A stretch of 64,000 nt of DNA from Thermocatellispora tengchongensis (GTDB lineage Bacteria; Actinomycetota; Actinomycetes; Streptosporangiales; Streptosporangiaceae). The stretch is taken from positions 105,342-169,341 of the forward strand of contig NZ_JACHGN010000008.1 of the NCBI RefSeq assembly GCF_014202315.1, written 5' to 3'. The notes under the pieces are model-generated. The model worked only from the letters and a program-made list of their open reading frames with translations. It had not been told where the DNA came from and ran no database searches. Of this stretch, positions 44,060 through 51,108 are shown piece by piece (within the stretch, counting starts at the first letter, position 1; every line of letters starts with the position of its first letter). The translations under genes were made by a program, and so were the position numbers.

Positions 44060-44800
44060 GTGTCGCACGACGCGGAGCTCGCGGGACGGGTGGCGCTGCT
44101 GACCGGTGCATCGGGCGGCATCGGCGGCGCGCTGGGGCGGCGGCTGATCGCCGCCGGGGTGCGCACGGCCTTCTGCTACGGCGGCCACGCGGCCGAGGCC
44201 GAGCGACTGGTGGCCGAGGCGCGCGCGGCAGGAGTGGACGCGGTCGCACTGCCGGGCGACCTCGCCGACCCCGCGGTGCCCGCCCGGCTCGCCGACGCGA
44301 CCACCGAGGCCCTGGGCCCGATCGACCTGCTGATCCCCAACGCTGGCTACTCCGCCCCGGCCGCCTACACCGAGGTGGACCTGGAGACCTGGGACCGCAC
44401 CCAGGCCGTCAACCTGCGCGCCCCGTTCCTGCTGGCCCAGCGGATCGTGCCGGGCATGGCCGAGCGCGGCTTCGGCCGGGTGCTGTTCGTCTCCTCGATC
44501 GCCGCCTTCACCGGCGGCGTGGTCGGCCCCCACTACGCCGCGTCCAAGGCCGGCCTGCACGGCATGCTGCACTTCATCGCCGCCCGGGTCGCGGGCGACG
44601 GCGTGACCGTCAACGCCATCGCCCCGGCCCTGATCGAGGACACCCGCATGCTGCCCGCGGGCGGCCCCGGCCCCCGCGCCCTGCCCGTCGGCCGCTACGG
44701 CCGTCCCGAGGAGGTCGCCGACCTGGCCATGGCGGTGCTCCGCAACGGCTACCTGACCAACCAGGTGCTCAGCCTGGACGGCGGCGCCCACCCCCGCTGA
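44060..44800 (+). CDS. short-chain dehydrogenase/reductase (FabG-like)
   Basis: The 246-residue protein has the SDR nucleotide motif TGASGGIGGALG at about 16-27, the NAG motif IPNAGY, catalytic Ser in LFVSSIAAF and YAASK with catalytic Tyr and Lys, and the C-terminal QVLSLDGG. It probably uses NADP(H) with an unknown ketone or alcohol. GTG 44060 follows AAAGGGGAC. It is divergent from the PhoX-like gene. Confidence 0.92.
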   Translation: MSHDAELAGRVALLTGASGGIGGALGRRLIAAGVRTAFCYGGHAAEAERLVAEARAAGVDAVALPGDLADPAVPARLADATTEALGPIDLLIPNAGYSAPAAYTEVDLETWDRTQAVNLRAPFLLAQRIVPGMAERGFGRVLFVSSIAAFTGGVVGPHYAASKAGLHGMLHFIAARVAGDGVTVNAIAPALIEDTRMLPAGGPGPRALPVGRYGRPEEVADLAMAVLRNGYLTNQVLSLDGGAHPR

Positions 44801-44899
44801 CCCGGGAGCCCACCGCCCGGACAAGACCGCCCACCACGGACGATCCCCCAGAGATAAGGACGCCACCGGAGACATCGCCGGAGACGGGGACACGGCGGC

Positions 44900-45718
44900 T
44901 CAGGGTTTGCGCCCCAGCCCTCCGTACTGGTAGACCTCCCGGTCGGTGTACTGGGTCGTCGCGTCGGGATGCCACTTCGGCAGCGACACCACGCCCGGCG
45001 GCATCAGCTCCAGCCCTTCGAAGAACATCTCCAGGTCCGCGGGGGTGCGCAGCATGATCGGCGCGGCGTCGCTGGCGTTCCACCGGGCGGCGGCCTCGTC
45101 CATCGACGGGCTGTGCACGCTGTGCGCGAGGCCGAGGTAGCTGCCCCTCGGCAGCGCGTGCAGCAGGGTGCGCACCGCCGCCCGCGCCTGCTCGTCGTCG
45201 GGCACGAACTCCAGCACGCCCATCAGCAGCAGCGCGATCGGCTGGGTGAAGTCGAGGGTCTCGGTGGCCGCCTGGAGGATCGGCTCGGGGTTGCGCAGGT
45301 CGGCGTCGATGTAGTCGACCGCCCCCTCCGGGGAACCGTGCAGCAGCTCCCGAGCGTGGATGAGCACCACCGGGTCGTTGTCCACGTACACGATCCTGGC
45401 CGCCGGGTTGACGCTCTGCGCGATCTCGTGCGTGTTGCCGGCCGTGGGGATGCCGGTGCCGATGTCGAGGAACTGGACGACCCCGGCCTCACCGGCCAGG
45501 TAGCGCACCACCCGCCGGATGAACTGCCGCTCCGCCCGCGCGTTGACCGGCAGGTCGGGCATCACCCGCAGGATCTGGTCACCGACCTCGCGGTCGGCGG
45601 GGTAGTTCTCGGTGCCGCCCAGCCAGTAGTCCCACACGCGCGCCGAGTGTGGGATCTGGGTGTTGATCCTCCTGCGGGCGGCGCCACGGGCGGACTCCTC
45701 GCTCATCCCGGTCCTCAT
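44900..45718 (-). CDS. SAM-dependent methyltransferase of the DUF574 family
   Basis: The 272-residue protein matches the large actinomycete family once called DUF574: INTQIPHSARVWDYWLGGTE and NYPADREVGDQ near the start, the SAM loop FLDIGTGIPTAGNTHEIAQ, VYVDNDPVVLIHA and the conserved LMGVLEFV. Members occur in many copies in Streptosporangiales and Streptomyces; substrates are mostly unknown. The start is taken at 45718, with a second Met at residue 5. Confidence 0.88.
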   Translation of the reverse strand: MRTGMSEESARGAARRRINTQIPHSARVWDYWLGGTENYPADREVGDQILRVMPDLPVNARAERQFIRRVVRYLAGEAGVVQFLDIGTGIPTAGNTHEIAQSVNPAARIVYVDNDPVVLIHARELLHGSPEGAVDYIDADLRNPEPILQAATETLDFTQPIALLLMGVLEFVPDDEQARAAVRTLLHALPRGSYLGLAHSVHSPSMDEAAARWNASDAAPIMLRTPADLEMFFEGLELMPPGVVSLPKWHPDATTQYTDREVYQYGGLGRKP

Positions 45719-45756
45719 TCACACACGGTCGGATCGTCTGCTGAACACAGTAATAG

Positions 45757-46716
45757 TCAGCCCTCGCGCCGGGCGCGGGCGCGGCGCTTGCCCTCGTGCA
45801 TGGCCTGCACCCGCGCGGTGGGGATCGCCCGGCCCTCTTCGACCAGGTCCTCGCCCAGCGGCCGGGGCGCGGGCATGCGCTCGGCCCAGGGATCGGCCGC
45901 GCCGAGCAGGCCGGGCACGGTGTGCAGCGTGAAGTCGCCGGGCCGCACGTCGTCCAGGTCCTCCCAGGCCACCGGGAACGACACCGGCGTGCCGGGCCGG
46001 ATGCGCGGGCTGTAGACGGCCGCGACCGTGGCGCCGTAGGCGCGGGTGGAGTCGAGGAACACCTTCCCGCCCCGGTCCTCGATGATGTACGCCGTGGTGG
46101 CCAGCGCCGGGTCCAGCCGCTCGGCGCGCGCGGCCAGGGCACGCGTGGCAGCCGCCGCCTCCTCGTGCGTGGCCAGCCCCTCGATCGGCACGAACACGTG
46201 CACGCCCTTGGCCCCGCTCGTCTTCACCACTCCGTCCAGCCCGGCCTCGGCCAGCGCCTGCCGCACCAGCCGCGCCGCGGCCACGACCATGCCGAACGCG
46301 TCGGCGGAGGGCGGGTCGAGGTCGAGCACGAGGTGGGTGGGCCGGTCCCAGTGCGCGGCCCGGAACAGCGCCGGGTGGTACTCCACCGCCCGCTGGTTGG
46401 CGAACCACAGCAGCGTACGGCGGTCGTCGCACAGCGCGTACCGCACCTCCCGCCGCGAACTCTCCGCCCACAGCGTGACCGTGCGCACCCACTCCGGGGT
46501 GTACTTCGGCACGTTCTTCTGCATGAACGGCTCCTGCCCGCGCAACACCCGCAACACCGACAGCGGCCGATCACGCAACTCGGGCAGCACCCGTTCGCTC
46601 ATGGCGTCGAGATAGTCCACCAGATCCCGCTTGGTGGCCCCGGCCCCCTCGAACAACGGCTGGTCGAGATTCGTCAGCGCGACCCCGTCGCGCTCCTCGC
46701 CTCCACGCCCGGCCAT
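45757..46716 (-). CDS. LigD-type primase-polymerase (PolDom)
   Basis: The 319-residue protein is a stand-alone polymerase domain of the LigD family: LSVLRVLRGQEPFMQKNVPK near the N terminus, LVLDLDPPSADAF with the first two metal aspartates, TSGAKGVHVFVPI and, further on, VSFPVAWEDLDDVRPGDFTL. It would fill or extend ends in non-homologous end joining together with Ku and a ligase, which are not in this window. The C terminus is basic (KRRARARREG). Confidence 0.9.
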   Translation of the reverse strand: MAGRGGEERDGVALTNLDQPLFEGAGATKRDLVDYLDAMSERVLPELRDRPLSVLRVLRGQEPFMQKNVPKYTPEWVRTVTLWAESSRREVRYALCDDRRTLLWFANQRAVEYHPALFRAAHWDRPTHLVLDLDPPSADAFGMVVAAARLVRQALAEAGLDGVVKTSGAKGVHVFVPIEGLATHEEAAAATRALAARAERLDPALATTAYIIEDRGGKVFLDSTRAYGATVAAVYSPRIRPGTPVSFPVAWEDLDDVRPGDFTLHTVPGLLGAADPWAERMPAPRPLGEDLVEEGRAIPTARVQAMHEGKRRARARREG

Positions 46717-46862
46717 GCCCCACCTCCCCCGCCATCAAAGCACCTCCGCCCACCGCACCGGGCGACAACCACCGGTAGCGGGCGAAGATCGGGCCCAGGA
46801 GACGAAATGTGCCAGTGGTCCGGTAGCTCGCCCACGCCCGCCGATGACGGTCCGAGGATGGC

Positions 46863-46988
46863 ACCGGCCGGTGCCGCACCACCTCCCGTTGACGCCGCGG
46901 GCGGTAATGGCGGTCAGCCCGGGCCACCGGCCGGTGCCGCACCACCTCCCGCCAACGCCGCGGGCGGCGACGGCGGTCAGCGCGGGCG
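46863..46988 (+). repeat. 63-bp direct tandem repeat x2 plus partial third
   Basis: Copies start at 46863 and 46926 with the shared ACCGGCCGGTGCCGCACCAC opening; about 14 bases of a third copy (GCGGCCGGTGCC) follow at 46990. The unit is a multiple of three and reads in the plus direction as a Pro/Ala/Gly-rich 21-residue repeat. A plus frame from ATG 46807 (after AGGAG) covers it but runs antisense into the next gene, so I do not call it a gene. The rest of 46717-47039 shows nothing else. Confidence 0.85.
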
Positions 46989-47039
46989 CGCGGCCGGTGC
47001 CCGAAGCGGTTGTGCCGCGGACGGCGTACCCCCGGGGCC

Positions 47040-48098
47040 TCAGCAGGTGGGACGTTCCGGGTCCTTGGTGACCAGGACGCTGTCGTGCAGGCGGGCGCCT
47101 TGGGGCAGGGTGATGGCGTGGTCGGGGGTGGAGGGGCTGGGGGTGCCGCTGGGGACCCAGTACACCTCGATGGCGAAGTGCCGGCCCGCGCCCTCGCCTG
47201 ACTCGCCGCCGATGACCACCCGCTTCTTCCAGCGTTCCACGGTGATCTCATCGACGAAGTAGTGGTGGCCGTGCGGGCTGCGGGTGACCAGCCAGAGCCG
47301 GCCGAGGTCGGGGAGTACGGCGGTGCCGAGGGCCTTGGCGCAGGTGGGTAGCACGGCGCCGTAGCCGGGGCGCTCGATGACGGCCATGCCGATCGGCGCC
47401 GGGCCGCTTCGCCCGAGCGCGTTGCCCGCCGGTGGGCCCGTGCCCGGGGAGCCGGTCGTGCCGGGGATCTGGCCGGTGCCCTGGCCCTGGCCCGGAATGT
47501 GTGCCGCTCTCGGGTCCTGACCGGTGCCGGGGGGCTGTTCGAAGCCCTGGCCCGCATCGACCGCCGTGCCCAGGGTTCCGTCGGGGCCGGTGCCGGTGCG
47601 ATCCGTCTTCGCGGCGGCGGCCACGCCGTCGCCGGTGGGCGGGCCGGCGCCGCCGCCGAGGAGGGGCGGGCCGATCGCGACGACGAAGGCGAGCGTCGCG
47701 GCCGAGAGCGCGAGCAGTGCGCCGGACATCACCTCGATACGGCGATATCTCATGGCATTCGGGGCAGGCGCGGTATGGGGGAGTCCGGGGGATATCTCTA
47801 TTGGGCCCCCTTTTGTCTTGCCTGGAAGCGGTGTCGGATTTGGCGGTGATGGGGAATTCTGTGAGTCTGGGGGGAATTCTCCGGCAATGGTGGCCGACGC
47901 CCCCGGACCGCCGTCACCCCGGAGCGCCTGGCGGATCTGGAGGGTCAGCGCGAACAGGGCGATCGCGGCCGCGGCCACGCTCGCGACCTGGTCCGCGGGC
48001 TCCGGCGCGTACCATGCCGCGACGCCGCCCAGCCCGATCGCGATCCCACATGCCGCGGGCATGAACAGCGATATTCCGTTGCCTCGCCTGCCCTTCAT
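47040..48098 (-). CDS. membrane protein of unknown function with Gly/Pro-rich linker
   Basis: The 352-residue protein has two hydrophobic segments near the N terminus (SLFMPAACGIAIGLGGVAAW; VASVAAAAIALFALTLQI), a third at about 120-142 (VMSGALLALSAATLAFVVAI), a low-complexity Gly/Pro/Thr linker to about 225, and a folded C-terminal domain (GRLWLVTRSPHGHHYFVDEI, VERWKKRVVIGGESGEGAGR) ending PERPTC. I recognise no family. The ATG at 48098 is favoured (GGGAGAT upstream); 48119 is an alternative. It is divergent from the DUF421 gene. Confidence 0.6.
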   Translation of the reverse strand: MKGRRGNGISLFMPAACGIAIGLGGVAAWYAPEPADQVASVAAAAIALFALTLQIRQALRGDGGPGASATIAGEFPPDSQNSPSPPNPTPLPGKTKGGPIEISPGLPHTAPAPNAMRYRRIEVMSGALLALSAATLAFVVAIGPPLLGGGAGPPTGDGVAAAAKTDRTGTGPDGTLGTAVDAGQGFEQPPGTGQDPRAAHIPGQGQGTGQIPGTTGSPGTGPPAGNALGRSGPAPIGMAVIERPGYGAVLPTCAKALGTAVLPDLGRLWLVTRSPHGHHYFVDEITVERWKKRVVIGGESGEGAGRHFAIEVYWVPSGTPSPSTPDHAITLPQGARLHDSVLVTKDPERPTC

Positions 48099-48231
48099 GA
48101 GGCCATTATCTCCCGTCATCGCGTCCGTGGAACGTGCGCCGCGAATAATGCTGGAATTTTCCGTGCCGCACGCCCGGAGGTATCGTCGCCCCGGAAAGCC
48201 GGAGCGGCGATCTTGAGGAGGGTGAGCGGCG

Positions 48232-48804
48232 ATGTGGGCCGATCTGATGGTGAGCGGCATCCCCCTGGCCGAGAAGGCGGCCCGCACCGTGCTGGTCTAC
48301 CTGAGCGTGGTGGCGCTGCTCCGGGTGGTCGGCAGGCGCGACCTGGCGCAGCTCAACACCTTCGACCTGGTGGTGATGCTGCTGCTGTCGAACGTCGTGC
48401 AGAACGCGATCATCGGCCCGGACAACTCCGTCCTGGGGGCGGTCTTCGGCGCGGTCGTGCTGCTCGGGACCAACGCGGTCCTGGCCCGCGCCGCGGCGCG
48501 CTGGAACCGGCTCGGCGCGCTGCTCGAGGGCCGGCCCGTCACGCTCGCCGAGGACGGCCGGTACGACTCGCGCACCCTGGCCCGCCTCGGCCTGCGCGCC
48601 GCCGACCTGGAGATGGCGATCAAACGCCAGGGCGGCAACCGGGTGACCGACGTCCGCTCGGTGACCCTGGAGCCCGGCGGCACCCTGCTGGTCCGGCTGC
48701 GCCCGGAGGAGGAGAACGCCTCCCACGGCGACGTCGCCGCCATCAACGCCCGTCTCGACCGGATAGAGGCCATGCTCACCGCGCTGTCCTCCCGCTCCAC
48801 CTGA
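48232..48804 (+). CDS. DUF421 (YetF-like) membrane protein
   Basis: The 190-residue protein has three N-terminal membrane helices, the conserved RVVGRRDLAQLNTFDLVVML and LLSNVVQNAIIGPDNSVLG of the DUF421 family, and a C-terminal cytoplasmic domain (LAEDGRYDSRTLARLGL; LEMAIKRQGGNRVTDVRSVT). It ends with a short coiled coil. Bacillus homologues (YetF) are linked to spore germination and membrane stability; function here is unknown. ATG 48232 follows GAGGAGGGTGAG. Confidence 0.9.
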   Translation: MWADLMVSGIPLAEKAARTVLVYLSVVALLRVVGRRDLAQLNTFDLVVMLLLSNVVQNAIIGPDNSVLGAVFGAVVLLGTNAVLARAAARWNRLGALLEGRPVTLAEDGRYDSRTLARLGLRAADLEMAIKRQGGNRVTDVRSVTLEPGGTLLVRLRPEEENASHGDVAAINARLDRIEAMLTALSSRST

Positions 48805-48916
48805 CCGGGCGATTTGACACCACAGGGGGCCCGGTGATCGAATCCCGGGTCAGCGTCGCGGTGTACCCGGCACGAAGTCCGCCGAGGGCATGGAGGCGCC
48901 GGATCATGGGACGACC

Positions 48917-49417
48917 ATGGACACACCCACCCCGCCTGACGGCCGCCTGACGGCGTTCGGCAATCAGTTGATCGACATGCACACCTGGCTGCGCGAGGAG
49001 CTGGCCGCGCTGCGCGCCTCCCTCGACGCCGGCCGTACGGGCCGGTCCCGGGACCTGCGGGCGCACTGCCTGGCCTTCTGCGCCGCGCTGACCCGGCACC
49101 ACACCGGCGAGGACGAGACGGCCTTCCCGCTCCTGGCCGAGCGCCATCCCGGGCTGCGCCCGGTGCTGGAGGAGCTGCGCCGCGACCACGACATCGTCAC
49201 CGGCATCCTGCGCGCGATCGAGGACCTGCTCGCCGGCCTCGGCTCGAACCCCGCTCCCGAGGAGGTCCGGCGCGTACGCGGTGAGCTGGACGGCCTGTCG
49301 GCCCTGCTCGACTCGCACTTCCTGTACGAGGAGAAACGGATCGTGCAGGCGCTCAACGAGCTGGACCCGCCCGGTTGGCGCGAGGGACGGCCCGCCTTCC
49401 TGCGCCCCGGGTACTGA
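48917..49417 (+). CDS. hemerythrin domain protein
   Basis: The 166-residue four-helix protein has the di-iron ligands in the right order: H in DMHTWLREEL, H-H and E in TRHHTGEDETAF, H in RRDHDIVTGIL and H plus E in DSHFLYEEKRI. Such proteins bind oxygen or nitric oxide or help repair iron-sulfur clusters. ATG 48917 was used; ATG 48890 would add nine residues. Its stop codon lies at the end of the first unit of a 16-bp direct repeat. Confidence 0.87.
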   Translation: MDTPTPPDGRLTAFGNQLIDMHTWLREELAALRASLDAGRTGRSRDLRAHCLAFCAALTRHHTGEDETAFPLLAERHPGLRPVLEELRRDHDIVTGILRAIEDLLAGLGSNPAPEEVRRVRGELDGLSALLDSHFLYEEKRIVQALNELDPPGWREGRPAFLRPGY

Positions 49418-49433
49418 GCGCCCCGGGCACTGA
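49402..49433 (+). repeat. 16-bp tandem repeat x2 ending in the stop codon
   Basis: GCGCCCCGGGTACTGA (49402-49417) includes the hemerythrin gene stop and is followed by GCGCCCCGGGCACTGA (49418-49433), one mismatch apart. A more diverged copy lies near 49449. Confidence 0.85.
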
Positions 49434-49485
49434 GGCCGGGTTTCGAGGGCGCCGGGGTACTGGACGCGCCGGCCGAAGCCGGGCG

Positions 49486-49878
49486 TCAGTCGCGCCCCTT
49501 CGCGGCCGGGCGCTCGGCCGGGGGGAGCGCGCAGGCGGGGGTGCCGCCCGGCATGCGGTGCCGGTTGCGCGCGACCAGCCGGTAGACGGCGGCGGCGAGG
49601 GGGCGTACGGGCCGGGAGCGGATGACCCGGCCCAGCGCCCGCCACGGGGGACCGGCGTCCACCAGCAGTTCGGCGACGGCGAGCGCGCCGCCGAGCACCC
49701 GCCCCCCGGCCAGCCACAGCACCTCGTGCTCGGCCCGCTCACGGGTCACGCCGAGGGCGTCCAGGTCGGCGGCCTGCCAGGGGATCGCCCGCGCCCGGGT
49801 GTGGACGCGCCGCTCGGCGAAGCGCACACATCGGGTGCAGAAGCCGCAGTCTCCGTCATAGACGAGTAAGGGTGTCAT
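49486..49878 (-). CDS. DCC-family thiol-disulfide oxidoreductase-like protein (DUF393)
   Basis: The 130-residue protein begins LLVYDGDCGFCTRCVRFAER, the hallmark of the DCC family (named for the DxxCxxC motif), followed by a conserved WQAADLDALGV and VLWLAGGRVLGGALAVAELL. The family has a thioredoxin-like fold; function is not well known. It converges with the hemerythrin gene. Confidence 0.9.
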   Translation of the reverse strand: MTPLLVYDGDCGFCTRCVRFAERRVHTRARAIPWQAADLDALGVTRERAEHEVLWLAGGRVLGGALAVAELLVDAGPPWRALGRVIRSRPVRPLAAAVYRLVARNRHRMPGGTPACALPPAERPAAKGRD

Positions 49879-50234
49879 ACCCCCATCTTCACACTCGCGG
49901 TGGCACGGGCGCGGGTCGGCCTCTTCTGCGACCGCGCGTTTTTCCGGGAAACGCCCGGTGCGGATCGCGCGATTGGCGAATCGGCCGATTTTCTGTACGG
50001 GGGTGCGGGCCGGCGGCCCGGCTGGCAGGAGCGCCTGATCTTGCTAACCGAGGGTGACGGAGATCGACCCTTTGGCTACGTTACAGCGACTCAAGGGGTG
50101 ACACGTGGCCGGTGTTATGCGCGGAGAGTGATGAAACGAGCGTCGCTCGCGTACGAGGGATCTCGGCGAAAAGTGGGGAAAAGGCGGGATCTTTGGGAAA
50201 TGTCCGGGCCTATTGCCGTGCCCGGTAAGGGCCG
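49879..50234. other. intergenic region upstream of the RiPP-like operon
   Basis: No supported gene is present. The DNA is less GC-rich than its surroundings, with a 13-bp palindrome CGAGCG-T-CGCTCG near 50138. A plus frame from 49900 has no ribosome site and no protein character. Confidence 0.5.
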
Positions 50235-50262
50235 TTGACAGTGAAATACGCCTCCGTACGCT
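50235..50262 (+). promoter_or_regulatory. promoter of the RiPP-like operon
   Basis: A perfect -35 TTGACA (50235-50240) and TACGCT (50257-50262) are 16 bases apart. A transcript would start near 50270 and carry about 80 bases of leader before the ATG at 50353. Confidence 0.7.
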
Positions 50263-50352
50263 CTTGCATTGCGTGAGGTCGGCGTCGAAAGCCGCCACCT
50301 CATCGAATTGTGCGGGAAAAGCACGCCCCAGCGAGGAGGGGAGACGGCGGCG

Positions 50353-51108
50353 ATGGACGACGAGGACAGCGGCGAGGACAGGGGCGAGGACAGGGGTGCG
50401 GTGGGCGGCGGTGGCGCCATCCCGCCCACGACCACACGGGACAAGGCCCAGGCGGAGCCCAGGCCCCATGACAGCACCACCGCGGCCATGGGAGGGGAGC
50501 CCGTCATAGGACGGGAGGCCGCCATGGGGCGCGAGGTGGCGACGGGGCGACAGGTCGCCAGGGGTCGGGAGATGGCGACGGGGCGAGAGGTCGCCACGGG
50601 TCGGGAGGCCGCCATGGGGCCGCATGCCGCTGCGAAGGAGGATGCTGCCGCAGGCCGGGATGCCGCTGCCGAGCGGGATGCTGCTGCGGGGCTGGATGGG
50701 GCCGTGGGCCGGGGCGCTGCTGCGGGCGGGGAGGCCGCGGCAGGTCCGGACGCACGTGCAGGCGGGGGCACCCTCCCGGATGGCGATGCCACTGCCGGCC
50801 GGGACATGACCGGAGGCCGGGAGGCCATCGCGGGCCCGGAGGCCACCGCGGGCCGGGCTGTCGTGGGGCGGGATGCAGGTGTGGACGCCGATGCAGGTGT
50901 GGACGCCGACGGCGGTGATGTGCCGGGGGCCGGCGGCGGGGCGGAGGAGCCGGAGGACCTCGACGACTCGGACGACCCGGAGGACCCGGAGGGCCTGGAC
51001 GATCTCGACGATCTGGACGATCTGGATGACCTCGACTTCGATCTGGACGAGGTGGAGAACAAGATCGCGCCGTTGGCGCTGGCGGTCGATGAGGGTATTC
51101 GGCCGTGA
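50353..51108 (+). CDS. long low-complexity precursor-like protein with C-terminal FDLD motif
   Basis: The 251-residue protein has no globular domain. Residues 1-195 are low-complexity Ala/Gly/Asp/Arg repeats (GREVATGRQVARGREMATGR, AAAGRDAAAERDAAAG, DAGVDADAGVDAD). Residues about 196-232 form a strongly acidic DDL tract ending in F229-D-L-D232, the F-x-L-D box by which LanB-type enzymes recognise leaders. The last 19 residues, EVENKIAPLALAVDEGIRP, hold no Ser, Thr or Cys, so no lanthionine or azole can form there. The C terminus could itself be the acceptor for added amino acids, as in pearlin scaffolds. ATG 50353 follows AGGAGGGGAG; a TTG at 50269 is rejected. The next gene overlaps by GTGA. 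Function is inferred from motif and position. Confidence 0.65.
   Translation: MDDEDSGEDRGEDRGAVGGGGAIPPTTTRDKAQAEPRPHDSTTAAMGGEPVIGREAAMGREVATGRQVARGREMATGREVATGREAAMGPHAAAKEDAAAGRDAAAERDAAAGLDGAVGRGAAAGGEAAAGPDARAGGGTLPDGDATAGRDMTGGREAIAGPEATAGRAVVGRDAGVDADAGVDADGGDVPGAGGGAEEPEDLDDSDDPEDPEGLDDLDDLDDLDDLDFDLDEVENKIAPLALAVDEGIRP

Noticed and set aside
50269-50352. Upstream TTG start extending the precursor by 28 residues
   Set aside because: It coincides with the predicted transcript start and lacks a ribosome site, while ATG 50353 has a strong AGGAGGGG.
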